A DNA stretch of 64,000 nucleotides from NCBI RefSeq assembly GCF_003626645.1, contig NZ_RBAM01000006.1, positions 434,001 to 498,000 on the forward strand, in the 5' to 3' direction. The position numbers were made by a program, and so were the translations under genes. Shown piece after piece: positions 41,401 to 48,930 of this stretch. The DNA is from Streptomyces klenkii (GTDB lineage Bacteria > Actinomycetota > Actinomycetes > Streptomycetales > Streptomycetaceae). Within the stretch, counting starts at the first letter, position 1; every line of letters begins with the position of its first letter. The notes below the pieces were generated by a model that was not told the origin of the DNA, searched no databases, and was given only the letters and a program-made list of their open reading frames with translations.

Positions 41401-43088
41401 GCGACCTGCTGCGCGCCCTGGGCGTCGAGCACGTCCTGGACTCGCGCAGCCTGGCCTTCGCCGCCCGGGTGCGGGAGCTCACCGGCGGGCGCGGCGTCGA
41501 CGTCGTCCTCAACTCCCTCGCGGGCGAGGCCGTCTCCCGCAGCCTGGAGCTGCTGCGGCCCGGGGGCCGCTTCGTCGAGCTCGGCAAGCGCGACATCCTG
41601 GACAACAACCGGCTGCTGCTGCGCCCCTTCGAGCGCGACCTGGCGTTCTTCGGCGTCAACCTCCTCGCGCTGCTGGCCGACCGGCAGCGGGCGGCCCGCC
41701 TGTTCGCCGAGGTCGGCGAGCACATCCGGGCCGGGGATTACCGGCCGCTGCCGCACACGGTCTTCCCCGCCGCACGCGCCGAGGAGGCCTTCCGGCTGCT
41801 CCAGCACTCCCGGCACACCGGCAAGGTCGTCGTCTCCTTCGACCCGCTCGACGAGCCCGCCCTGATCGAACCCCGGGCCCGCGCTCCGCGCTTCGACCCC
41901 GAGGCCACGTACCTCGTCACCGGAGGCCTCGGCGGCTACGGCGCGGCCACCGCGCACTGGCTCGCCGACCACGGCGCGCGCCACCTGGCCCTCACCGGCC
42001 GCAGGGGGGCGCGCACCCCCGGCTGCGAGACGCTGCTCGCCGGCCTGGAGCAGCGCGGCGTGCACGCCGTGCCCTACGCCGCGGACGTCGCCGACCTGCC
42101 GGGCATGCGGCGGATCGTGGAGGAGATCGACACGGGCGGGCACCGGCTGCGCGGCGTGGTGCACTGCGCGATGCACCTGGACGACGCCCCGCTGGAGTCG
42201 CTCACCGACGACCGCTTCCGCGCCGTCCTGGCCCCCAAGGCCGCCGGCGGTGCCGTCCTCGACGCGCTCACGCGCGGCCGGGAGGACCTGGACCTCTTCC
42301 TGGTGTTCTCCTCCGTCGCCGCACGCGTCGGGCAGGTCACCCAGGCCCCCTACGCCGCGGGCAACCTCTTCCTCGAAGCACTCGTCCGCCGGCGCCGGCG
42401 GGACGGCGAGGCGGGCCTGGCCGTGGGCTGGGGTGCCCTCGGCGGCACCGGCTACGTGGCACGCAACGGCCTCGCCCCCGCCATGGAGAGCGGCGGCATG
42501 GAGACGCTCTCCCCGCGCGAGGTGTTCGACGCGGCCGGCGTGCTGCTGGGCGACGGCACGGAGGTCGCGGGGGTCGGCCGGTACGACTGGGCGCGGCTGC
42601 GCGGCTGCCTGCCCGCGCTCGCCGCGCCCCGGTACGAACAGCTCGTGCCCGAGCCCGACGAGGAGACCGGCCACACCCACGCGGAGATCGTCCGGGCGCT
42701 CGCGGCGATGACGCCCGCGGACGCGCTGCGCACCATCACCGGCCAGCTGGTACGGATCCTCGCCGACGTCCTCCACCTCGACCCCGCGCGGATCGACCCG
42801 GGGCGGCGCATCGAGGAGTACGGCGTGGACTCCCTCATGGCCGCCGAGTTCCTCGCCGCGCTGCACCGGCGCTTCGACGTCCGGGTTCCGCCCATGGAGC
42901 TGATGCGCGGCGGCGGCACGGCCTCCGACATCGCGCGCATCGTCCACCTCCGGCTGGGACCCGGCACCGCACCGGGCTCGCAAGCCGCACCGGCCGCCGC
43001 ACCCCTCCCGGAGGTCTCGGAGTTCCCGGGCGTCCCCCCGCAGCACGGACCCGCCGCCGACCCGGCCGGGCAGGCGCCGCCGTGCTGA
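35487..43088 (+). CDS. Highly reducing type I polyketide synthase (KS-AT-DH-MT-ER-KR-ACP)
   Basis: This encodes 2533 aa, a single module. KS: Cys185 in DTACSSAL, EAHGTGT and NLGHLEP. AT: Ser641 in GHSVGE, with AFHS suggesting malonyl-CoA. DH: His943 in ADHRLGGSVVMP and ISPALLDGAVQ. C-methyltransferase at about 1400-1560 (VLEVGAGTGG). ER NADPH motif at about 1940 (VHGGAGGVGLAALQF). KR at about 2141 (YLVTGGLGGYGAA) with FSS...Y...N. ACP Ser at about 2449 (GVDSLMA). No thioesterase. This domain order is that of iterative fungal-type or mycobacterial lipid PKSs, so it likely makes a methyl-branched saturated acyl chain. It overlaps the MMPL gene by 7 bp. Confidence 0.92.
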   Translation: MHPESSEDSARDDRAVAVVGAACRLPGGIDGMAALWEALERGRDLITRVPEDRFETARFVDPSAPRPGKSRTAAGGFLDDIAGFDAGYFGISPREAAQMDPQQRLLLELTAEALDDAAIDPAALAGSDTAVYVGISDASYGAQQMLRIEGVDAYTMAGGAASIAANRISYAFDLRGPSMAVDTACSSALVALDRACRTLREGTSRTAVSAGVNVLLSPYPFVGFSQASMLSPRGRCAPFSAAADGYVRAEGGGVVVLKLLRDALADGDRIHGVILATAVGSDGRTAGLSLPNPRAQEALLTSVYAQAGVDPDEVVYLEAHGTGTPAGDPAECEAVGRALGTRRRRGALPVGSVKSNLGHLEPASGMAGLLKALLVLRHRRIPATLHALPLHPGIDFAGLGLAPATEARPVDGDAGRPVVGVNSFGFGGANAHAVVTAAPPPPPRARRGAARARSLPFMVSARTPEALAQAAARAAEQLAQARPDDFYDLAHTSCARRGKHPLRAAVLAGGPREAAQALARLAPRAALPPQSPAEVPAVEAVTGEAVRDGRIAFAFCGNGSQWAGMGADLLADPVFRSAVEAVDEELAPHVGWSVVKELAEASPERLRATEVAQPLLFALQTGLVAVLRAHGITPSVVLGHSVGEVAAAHAAGALGLGEAAWVIAERSRAQAPLAGCGRMAAVGMSREQAGELLAGYPGLEVAGVNSRRDVTVAGPQKQLYRLLGDLAGRGVVCAELDLDHAFHSAAMDPLRAPLHGALAALSPSPARVPLLSTVTGKPLEGPELDADYWWRNVREPVLFSDAVEGALEQGADIFLEIGPQPVLQSYLRRVTAGHPAPGLRAVARTLRKGDDGVRALRTAVAGLLAAGARADWGALFPRPGRVASLPAYPWQRERHWSGGPESWVRSSGDGRTEHPLLGERMPAPLPVWHGAVEPARLPWAADHRLGGSVVMPATAYVEMALAAGRRVLDTAVEADHLEFVRPLFVPWGEPGTVHTQVSFDPEDGVVLISSTDDQTTGQSRHARGRVRARWGQPPAPADLAGARARCGRRVTGEEHYRRVGEAGLGYGPSFRVLTELWAGEGEVVAAYAGHGPLEGLEISPALLDGAVQAGAPLLDDEILVGHTYLPTAMDGVRVWRAPAAEGAVHVRERGRTATEVCWDIALTDADGTVAVELEGCRMRRLTGMRRTPVTRQETVLRAAPRPGDPQEPLAGPGPREVAERAAGRILALRRDWRTAGYPRFAARLQEAAAHAYAAALGGLLPEGSGSFTVGDLVAGGMLPRHRQAMELMLTAMTEYGLVRQEPDGRWLRRDEPRCAVGMLREGLLEQPAFSTELSLLVRQFLHLGEVLKGARDPLDLLGAEGATSTLEQFHDVAPVLRFHNRVAQALVREIVAALPAGRPLRVLEVGAGTGGAAAALLPLLPPDRTRYLFTDVSPSYFARARQRFAAYDFVDYRTFDVDADPAGQDLPEGGFDLVVAANSLHAAADLEAAVRRVASLTAPGGRLLVLESHDPLCLVPFFGTLESFWNRTDTGLRPRSPLLGREEWAALLARCGFTGTVRTGDDAEPACEDFSVFLAARADLPVRAPAPPAAGIGTSWVVVAETPEENGLAGATAGLLHAADAVEVHTAVAGEDPGAWAPLLSRETVIVLVLAPAGADDAVERTTRRGAVLRALAVACGRLTGGQSVALWLVTRPCGAVPEPGPDEPRAADVLDPVDAAAWGVVQCLGNEQAALTTRRVSLARSGDTAADADRLARELLAPSEETEVVLTRCGGRFVPRDRDFPRPLVPASAVGAFALEVRDPGLSFRPAWVETERPAPGPGQVLVAVRAAALNYRDVVLATGAMAGEDSADGRFEAVYGLECAGTVAAVGPGVTGVAVGERVFASGSGCLASHVVTAADAVARMPDATGFAEAATLPAVFLTVHYGLGRQARLAAGETVLVHGGAGGVGLAALQFARLRGAHVIATAGSPAKRDLLRALGVEHVLDSRSLAFAARVRELTGGRGVDVVLNSLAGEAVSRSLELLRPGGRFVELGKRDILDNNRLLLRPFERDLAFFGVNLLALLADRQRAARLFAEVGEHIRAGDYRPLPHTVFPAARAEEAFRLLQHSRHTGKVVVSFDPLDEPALIEPRARAPRFDPEATYLVTGGLGGYGAATAHWLADHGARHLALTGRRGARTPGCETLLAGLEQRGVHAVPYAADVADLPGMRRIVEEIDTGGHRLRGVVHCAMHLDDAPLESLTDDRFRAVLAPKAAGGAVLDALTRGREDLDLFLVFSSVAARVGQVTQAPYAAGNLFLEALVRRRRRDGEAGLAVGWGALGGTGYVARNGLAPAMESGGMETLSPREVFDAAGVLLGDGTEVAGVGRYDWARLRGCLPALAAPRYEQLVPEPDEETGHTHAEIVRALAAMTPADALRTITGQLVRILADVLHLDPARIDPGRRIEEYGVDSLMAAEFLAALHRRFDVRVPPMELMRGGGTASDIARIVHLRLGPGTAPGSQAAPAAAPLPEVSEFPGVPPQHGPAADPAGQAPPC

Positions 43089-45379
43089 CGTCCCTGGCCC
43101 GCTTCAGCACGCGCCACTGCCGTACGGTCCTCGTCCTGGCCGCGCTGACCGCCGTGGCCTGCGGGCTGCTCGGCCACGGTGTGGCGGCCCGGCTGGCGAG
43201 CGGCGGCTGGACGGCGCCCGGCTCGCCCTCGGCCCGCGCCGAGGCCCTGCTGACCGGCCGGTTCCACGCGGGCGCGCCCGACGTCGTCCTGCTCGCCCGC
43301 GCCCCGGACTCGGTCGACGCGCCCGCCGCCCGCGCCGCGGGCCTCGCCCTCGTCGGCCGCCTGTGCCACGAGCCCGGGGTCACCGGCGTGGACTCCTACT
43401 GGACCGGCCCCGTCCCCCGCGGCGCGTGCCGCACGGCCGGAGCCGGCAGCACCGTGGACGACCTCGCGCTGCGCTCGGCCGACGCCCGCACGGCGCTCGT
43501 GTCGGTGCGCCTGGAAGGCGGCGGGCGGGCCGCACGGGCGACCGTCGAGCGCCTGCTGCCGGCCGCCACCGCGCCCCGCGCTCCCCTGCGGGTGCAGGTC
43601 ACCGGGCACGCCGTCCTCGACCGGGCCCTGGAGCGCTACAGCGAACGCGACCTGCTGCGGACCGAACTCCTCGCCGTCCCCGCCACCTTGCTGCTCCTGC
43701 TGTTCGTCTTCGGGAGCGTGGCCGCGGCCTGCCTGCCGCTGGCCGTGGGCGCGGTCGCGGTGGCCGGCACGCTCGCCGTGCTGCGCGCCCTGACCGCCGT
43801 GACGGAGGTGTCGGCGTTCGCGCTGAACATCACGGCCGCGATGGGGCTCGCCCTCGCCATCGACTACAGCCTCTACCTGGTGGCGCGCTACCGCGAGGAG
43901 ATCGCCGCGGGCCTGCCCCAGGAGGAGGCCGTGCTCAGCGCGGTCCGCACGGCCGGGCGGATCGTGGCCGTCTCGGCGGCCGCCGTGACGCTGTGCCTGC
44001 TCGGTCTGCTGCTGTTCCCGCTGTACCTCCTGCGCTCGATGGCCTACGCGGGGGCCGGCGTGGTGCTGCTGGCGGCCGTCGCGGCCCTGCTGCTCGTCCC
44101 CGCGGCGCTGTCCTGCTTCCCCCGGGCGATCGGCCGGGGCGACCTTTTCGCCCGCCTGCGCCGCCCGCCGGACCGGCCGCGGGACGGCTGGCGGCGGCTG
44201 GCCCTGCGGGTGATGCGCCGCCCCGTGCTGGTCACCGTGGTCGCCACCGGGGCCCTGCTCGTCCTCGCGCTCCCCTTCCGCCAGGTCGCCTTCGGCTTCA
44301 GCGACGACCGGGTGCTGCCCCGCGACGCCCCCGAAGTGCGCGCCACCCAGGAACTGCGCGACGGCTTCCCGCAACTGCGCAATCCCGTCGAGGTGGTCCT
44401 GCCGGGATGGCGGCCCGACGACCGCGGCCGGGCCGGCGAGCTCGACGCGTACGCCCGGCGCCTGTCGGTCCTCCCGGGCGTCCTGGGCGTGCGGACCGCG
44501 ACCGGTTCCTACGTCCAGGGCCAGGATGTCCCGCTCGCCTGCGCGGCCGAGGCGCCCTCCGCGCCCGGCACCCTGCCGCGCTGCCCGGCCCTGCGGAACT
44601 TCACCTCCCCTGCCGGCACCTGGCTGGCGGTCAGCGGCACGGCCGACCCGTACGCCCCGGAGTCCGCCGCCCTCGCCGACCGGCTGCGCGCGGCCCGCGC
44701 GCCCGCCCCGGTGCTCGCCGGCGGGCCGACGGCACAGTTCCAGGACGCCCGCGACACCCTCGCCCGGCGGTTGCCGTGGACGCTGGGAGCGATGGCCGCC
44801 GCCACGTTCCTGCTCCTCCTCGCGTTCACCCGGAGCGTGTTCCTGCCTCTGAAGGCGCTCGCGGTCAACCTCCTCAGCCTGACCGCGTCGTTCGGCGCCA
44901 TGGTGTTCATCTTCCAGCAGGGCCACCTGATGTGGCTGGTCGGCGACTTCACGCCCACGGGCACGATCAGCGTCGTCGTGCCCGTGATCACGTTCTGCCT
45001 CGCGTTCGGCCTGTCCCTGGACTACGAGATCCTGCTGCTGGCCCGGATCGGCGAGGCCCACGCCCGCACCGGCGACACCGTGCGGGCCACGGCCGCGGGA
45101 CTCCAGGCGGCGGGCCCGCTGTTCACGGCCTCCGCCGCGCTCGTGCTGGTCGTGCTGCTCGCCCTGGCCACGGCCGAGGTCGCCTTCGTCAAGCTCCTCG
45201 CCGTCACGACGGCCCTGTCGGTCGTCCTGGACACGGTGACGATCCGCCCGCTCCTCGTACCCGCCGTCATGCGCCTGGCCGGCCGCGCCAACTGGTGGCT
45301 GCCGTCGTTCCCCCGCCGCTCCGCCACGGCGTCCGACGGCCCCCACCTCGGCACCTCTCCCGGCGAGGAGCTCTCCTGA
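43082..45379 (+). CDS. MMPL-family lipid/RND transporter
   Basis: This encodes 765 aa, with its GTG inside the end of the PKS gene (7-bp overlap). Two repeats, each with one N-terminal helix, a large outer loop and five or six helices. Proton-relay motifs AMGLALAIDYSLYLVARYREE in repeat 1 and FGLSLDYEILLLARIGEA in repeat 2 match MmpL proteins. In mycobacteria MmpL7/8/10 export PKS-derived lipids. The direct coupling to a reducing PKS and a PapA-type acyltransferase indicates export of the finished acyl product. Confidence 0.9.
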   Translation: MLTSLARFSTRHCRTVLVLAALTAVACGLLGHGVAARLASGGWTAPGSPSARAEALLTGRFHAGAPDVVLLARAPDSVDAPAARAAGLALVGRLCHEPGVTGVDSYWTGPVPRGACRTAGAGSTVDDLALRSADARTALVSVRLEGGGRAARATVERLLPAATAPRAPLRVQVTGHAVLDRALERYSERDLLRTELLAVPATLLLLLFVFGSVAAACLPLAVGAVAVAGTLAVLRALTAVTEVSAFALNITAAMGLALAIDYSLYLVARYREEIAAGLPQEEAVLSAVRTAGRIVAVSAAAVTLCLLGLLLFPLYLLRSMAYAGAGVVLLAAVAALLLVPAALSCFPRAIGRGDLFARLRRPPDRPRDGWRRLALRVMRRPVLVTVVATGALLVLALPFRQVAFGFSDDRVLPRDAPEVRATQELRDGFPQLRNPVEVVLPGWRPDDRGRAGELDAYARRLSVLPGVLGVRTATGSYVQGQDVPLACAAEAPSAPGTLPRCPALRNFTSPAGTWLAVSGTADPYAPESAALADRLRAARAPAPVLAGGPTAQFQDARDTLARRLPWTLGAMAAATFLLLLAFTRSVFLPLKALAVNLLSLTASFGAMVFIFQQGHLMWLVGDFTPTGTISVVVPVITFCLAFGLSLDYEILLLARIGEAHARTGDTVRATAAGLQAAGPLFTASAALVLVVLLALATAEVAFVKLLAVTTALSVVLDTVTIRPLLVPAVMRLAGRANWWLPSFPRRSATASDGPHLGTSPGEELS

Positions 45380-45463
45380 TCCCGGTCCGCCGGCGTTTCC
45401 TTGCGTTCGTCCGATCGTTGATCCCACATTGAGCAATCCGGGGGCATGCGAACGGAGAGTCCC

Positions 45464-46867
45464 GTGCGAATGACCGACATCCAGCGTTGCGAAATCCGGC
45501 CCGGCCGGCTCGTGGAGTGGACGCTGCACCCGACGGCTGTCGAGGCCGCGCTGAGCCTGCCGGACGACCACCGTCCGCCCGCCTACGTGCAGGAGTCCCA
45601 CGTGCGGACGGCGCGATCGGTGCGCCAGGACGGCCTGTTCATGCCGACCTGGCTCGGCACGGCCTTCGACATCCCCGGGGAGGTCGACCTCGACGTCCTC
45701 CAAGTCGCCCTGAGAGCCTGGACACTTCGGCACGAGACGCTGCGCAGCGGCTTCCGCTGGGCCGGCGACGAGATGCGGCGCTTCACGCTGGACGCCGACG
45801 CCGTCGCGCTGCACCGCAACGATGTCGGTCACTTCTCCGAAGCGGAGACGCTGACCCGCTACCTACAGGATCGTTTCGACACCGCTGCGGACGCCCTCAG
45901 CTGGCCGAACTTCATCTTCGCGGCCGTCGTCAGGGACGACGGCACGAGCGTGTACATGGCCTTCGACCACAGCAACGTCGACTCGTACTCGATCCAGCGC
46001 ATCACCGCCGAGATCCACGAGCTCTACGCCGCCGCCCTGGAAGGCCGCGCCGTGAACGCGGCGCCGCCCGCCAGCTACATCGACTTCTGCGTGTCCGAGC
46101 GCACCGAGGCCGACCGGATCGACGACACGCACGCGATCGTGTCCCGCTGGCGGGAGTTCATCGCGCGGTGCGACGGGAAGCTGCCGGACTTCCCCGTCGA
46201 CCTCGGCCTCGACCCCGAAGGGCCGCTGCCGACCCAGACGTTCCTGCACGAGATGCTCGTGGACGAGGCCGACGCCGCGGCCTTCGAGGCGTACTGCCGC
46301 CCTTACGGCGGAAGCCTCGTGGGCGTCCTCGCGGCCGTCGGGCTCATCGTCCGCGAGATCGGCGGGGTGCAGGTGTACCGCACGGTGGTGCCGTTCCACA
46401 CCAGGGTGAAGTCCCAGTGGTCGGACTCGGTGGGCTGGTACGTGGGCGGCGCGCCGATCGAGGTGCCCGTGGCGCAGGCGGCGGACTTCGACGGCGCCCT
46501 GGAGCTGGTCCGTGCCGCGCTGCGGGAGAACAGGCTGATGGCGCGGATGCCCATCGCCCGCGTCCTCCAGCTGCTGGGCGCCGACTTCCGGCCCACCTCG
46601 CCGGACCTGTACTCGATCGTGTCGTTCGTCGACGCGCGCGGCATCCCGGGCTCGGAGCGCTGGCAGGGCCTCAAGGCGTACGGGCTGATCCGGGTGTCCT
46701 ACGGCGACCAGGTGTGCGCGTGGATCACCAGGCTCCACGAGGGCATGCAGTTCGCCTGCCGCTATCCGGACACCGATGTCGCGCACAAGAACATGCGGCT
46801 GTGCATCGAGCGGCTGCGGGAATTCATCGTGACCGTGGCCCGGCAGGAGCTGGTCACGCGCGTCTAA
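45464..46867 (+). CDS. PapA-like acyltransferase (condensation-domain fold)
   Basis: About 467 aa. I prefer GTG 45464 (GGAGAG 5 bases upstream) or ATG 45470 over the ATG at 45446, which lacks a site. The catalytic motif reads FDHSNVDSYS, that is H-x3-D with the first His of the condensation-domain HHxxxDG replaced by Asp. LRAWTLRHETLRSGF-like residues upstream and VPFHTRVKSQWSDSVGWYVGGAPIEVPV downstream match polyketide-associated acyltransferases (PapA). Such enzymes move an acyl chain from the PKS ACP onto a hydroxyl or amine. This fits a PKS lacking a thioesterase. The acceptor is unknown; the neighbourhood has no obvious sugar or diol gene. Confidence 0.8.
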   Translation: MRMTDIQRCEIRPGRLVEWTLHPTAVEAALSLPDDHRPPAYVQESHVRTARSVRQDGLFMPTWLGTAFDIPGEVDLDVLQVALRAWTLRHETLRSGFRWAGDEMRRFTLDADAVALHRNDVGHFSEAETLTRYLQDRFDTAADALSWPNFIFAAVVRDDGTSVYMAFDHSNVDSYSIQRITAEIHELYAAALEGRAVNAAPPASYIDFCVSERTEADRIDDTHAIVSRWREFIARCDGKLPDFPVDLGLDPEGPLPTQTFLHEMLVDEADAAAFEAYCRPYGGSLVGVLAAVGLIVREIGGVQVYRTVVPFHTRVKSQWSDSVGWYVGGAPIEVPVAQAADFDGALELVRAALRENRLMARMPIARVLQLLGADFRPTSPDLYSIVSFVDARGIPGSERWQGLKAYGLIRVSYGDQVCAWITRLHEGMQFACRYPDTDVAHKNMRLCIERLREFIVTVARQELVTRV

Positions 46868-47050
46868 GTAGTACCTGAACCCTCTGTCCTGTAGAGGAGT
46901 TGGTGCAAGGAGGGATTTCCGGCCGTTCCGCGGATCGAGGCCCGCGTCCCGTCGGCCCGGCCTTCGCTTCTTCATCCGGGGTAGCGGCGCGGACGGTTCC
47001 GGCGGCAAGGTGGAGGAGCACGAGGACGAAGGAACGGGAGGGGACGTCCG

Positions 47051-47602
47051 GTGAGCGGACTCAACAAGGAGATGAGCGGCAGCCTCAGCAAGGGGCTGGG
47101 CAAGGTGCAGGTGTCGCTGAAGTGGGATCCGAGCCCAATGGGGATGCCCGACAACGACCTCGACATCATCGCGGGGACGTACAACGCGGAGGCCCCGCAC
47201 GGAAAGGCCGCCTATCTCGTGCACTTCGACAGCCGGCTGTCGCCCGACGGCACCATCAACCTCAACCGTGACAGCCGCACGGGCGCGGGCTTCGGCGCCG
47301 ACGAGGTCATGACGCTGGAGCTCGACCGGCTCTCGCCCTCGTACACGCGGGTCGTCGTGGGGGTGGCCATCCAGCAGAACGGCGGGCGCAAGACCTTCGG
47401 GGACGTGCCGAACACCGGGGTGCGGGTCGTGGAGGGCTACACCGAGCTGGTCGTGGACGACTTCGCCGGTGTCGCCGGGGCCACGGCGGCGACGGTGGTG
47501 GAGTTCGTCCGCGACAGCAGGGGCGTGTGGGAGTGCCACCGCGCCGTCCGGGGATTCGACGCGGATCCGGAGGAGTTCGCCGCGGTGATGGGCGGCGCGT
47601 GA
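47051..47602 (+). CDS. terD: TerD-family stress protein
   Basis: This encodes 183 aa from GTG 47051 (GGGAGGGGAC upstream). It shows the calcium-binding TerD fold: VQVSLKWDPSP, DNDLDIIAGTYN, YLVHFDSRLSPDG, DEVMTLELDRLSP, VVVGVAIQQNGGRKTFGDV and a final GVWECHRAVRGF. The acidic D/N residues of the first loops are the Ca2+ ligands. Roles are in tellurite and general stress resistance and, in Streptomyces, differentiation. It is here a single gene, converging on a serine hydrolase gene with a shared hairpin terminator. Confidence 0.88.
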   Translation: MSGLNKEMSGSLSKGLGKVQVSLKWDPSPMGMPDNDLDIIAGTYNAEAPHGKAAYLVHFDSRLSPDGTINLNRDSRTGAGFGADEVMTLELDRLSPSYTRVVVGVAIQQNGGRKTFGDVPNTGVRVVEGYTELVVDDFAGVAGATAATVVEFVRDSRGVWECHRAVRGFDADPEEFAAVMGGA

Positions 47603-47605
47603 CCC

Positions 47606-47646
47606 CGGAGTTCTGCCCGGCTACTTCACGGCCGGGCAGAACTCCG
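47606..47646. terminator. Bidirectional 16-bp perfect hairpin between convergent genes
   Basis: CGGAGTTCTGCCCGGC (47606-47621) and GCCGGGCAGAACTCCG (47631-47646) form a perfect stem with a 9-base loop, followed by TTT. The right arm encodes the final residues (EFCPAV) of the minus-strand serine hydrolase, so the terminator is embedded in coding sequence. Confidence 0.85.
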
Positions 47647-48844
47647 CTTTGATCACGTCACCGGCGGCACTGGTGTCGCCCAGGGCGTCGGTGTTGAAGT
47701 TGTAGACGAGGCTGCGCCGGGTGTCCGCGGAGATGTAGGCGACGCTCTGCGTGCCGATGAAGAAGCCGGTGTGCCCCCACAGTTCGATGCCGCAGAGCGT
47801 GAAGTGGAACAGCCCCAGGCCGTATTCCACGCCCGGGTCCTCGCCGGTCGGGACGGTCGACTTCAGCTCCCGCTGCTGGGCCGGCGGCAGCAGCCTGCCC
47901 CGCAGCAGGGCGGTGAGGAAGCGGTCGAGGTCGGCGGGGCTGGTGACCAGGTCGCCCGTACCCCGGATCAGGGACGGGTCGAGGTCGGTGACGTCGTACA
48001 TCTTGTGGTCCGGGTCGTCGGTGAACCGGGTGTAGCCGCGTCCTGCGGGGGCCGGGAGCGTGCGCTCGTGGCCCGGCAGGCGGGTGGAGCGCAGGCCGAG
48101 CGGCCTGATGATGCGGCGCTCCACCTCCTCCTCGTAGGACCGGCCGGTCGCCTTCTCCATCACGAGGGCGGCGAGGACGTAGCCGGTGGGGCTGTAGGAG
48201 TAGCGGGTGCCCGGTGGGAAGTCCGGGGCGTGGGCCGTCGCGGTCCGCACGATCTGTTCGGGCGTCCAGTTGTCGTAGCGGTGCTGGAGGAACGCGGTGG
48301 TGGTGAGGTTCCGCAGGATTTCCGGGTCGCCGGTGTAGTCGTAGAGCCCGCTGGTGTGGTTGAGGAGCTGGCGCAGGGTGATCCTGCGGCCGTCGTTGCC
48401 GTGCCCGCGCACCAGGCCCGGCAGCCACTTCTCGACGGTGTCGCCCAGTGTGAGCCGGTGCTCGGCCTCCAGTTGGAGGATGACGGTCGAGATGAAGGGC
48501 TTGACGATGCTGCCGGCACGGAAGTGCTCTCCGGACAGCCTGGGGCGGTGGGTGTGCAGGTCGGCGACGCCCGCGGTGCCGTGCCAGGTGCCGCGCGGGC
48601 CGCGGGCGAGGGCGATGACGCCGGGGACGCCGGCCTTGACGGCGGCGTCCAGGGCGGCCTGGGTGTGTTCGTGCCCGCTGCCGCGCGCGGCGGGCCCGGC
48701 GGGGAGGGCTTGGGTGGCGGCGCCTGCCGGAGCGGGAGCCGTCAGGGCGGCCCCTGCCACCGCGGCGGCGGTCAGGAGCGCAGCCAGTGCGGCTCTCGCC
48801 GCACGGACCGCCTTCAGCGGACGCTTCGTCGGACGCTTCGTCAT
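47621..48844 (-). CDS. Secreted serine beta-lactamase-fold hydrolase / D,D-peptidase
   Basis: This encodes 407 aa from ATG 48844 (AAGGAGGG upstream). A basic N-terminus and signal peptide end near residue 43. The class C beta-lactamase / D-Ala-D-Ala carboxypeptidase fold shows catalytic Ser112 and Lys115 in AGSIVKPF and ITLRQLLNHTSGL. In RYSYSPTGYVLAALVME the usual Tyr-Ser-Asn triad has Pro in the Asn position. LWGHTGFF is the third (HTG) motif. The Pro substitution may change substrate choice. It is probably a peptidoglycan or esterase-type enzyme rather than a resistance enzyme. Confidence 0.88.
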   Translation of the reverse strand: MTKRPTKRPLKAVRAARAALAALLTAAAVAGAALTAPAPAGAATQALPAGPAARGSGHEHTQAALDAAVKAGVPGVIALARGPRGTWHGTAGVADLHTHRPRLSGEHFRAGSIVKPFISTVILQLEAEHRLTLGDTVEKWLPGLVRGHGNDGRRITLRQLLNHTSGLYDYTGDPEILRNLTTTAFLQHRYDNWTPEQIVRTATAHAPDFPPGTRYSYSPTGYVLAALVMEKATGRSYEEEVERRIIRPLGLRSTRLPGHERTLPAPAGRGYTRFTDDPDHKMYDVTDLDPSLIRGTGDLVTSPADLDRFLTALLRGRLLPPAQQRELKSTVPTGEDPGVEYGLGLFHFTLCGIELWGHTGFFIGTQSVAYISADTRRSLVYNFNTDALGDTSAAGDVIKAEFCPAVK

Positions 48845-48930
48845 GACAGCCCTCCTTCTTACGGGGTCGGCGGATGCGGTACGGATACGGATCGGAGGCG
48901 GGATGCGGTGTGTGCGCGAACAGGGCGCGG

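Noticed and set aside
36129..43046. Very long antisense open frame (2305 codons) opposite the PKS
   Set aside because: GC-rich codon bias leaves the mirror frame of a long gene free of stops. It shows no domain, and the plus strand encodes a complete PKS.
42452..45832. 1126-codon minus-strand frame opposite the MMPL gene
   Set aside because: Shadow of the transporter gene; its composition is dominated by Arg, Gly and Gln with no domain.
46881..46897. CCTCT...AGAGG hairpin after the acyltransferase gene
   Set aside because: Only 5 bp of stem with no flanking support; too weak to call a terminator.
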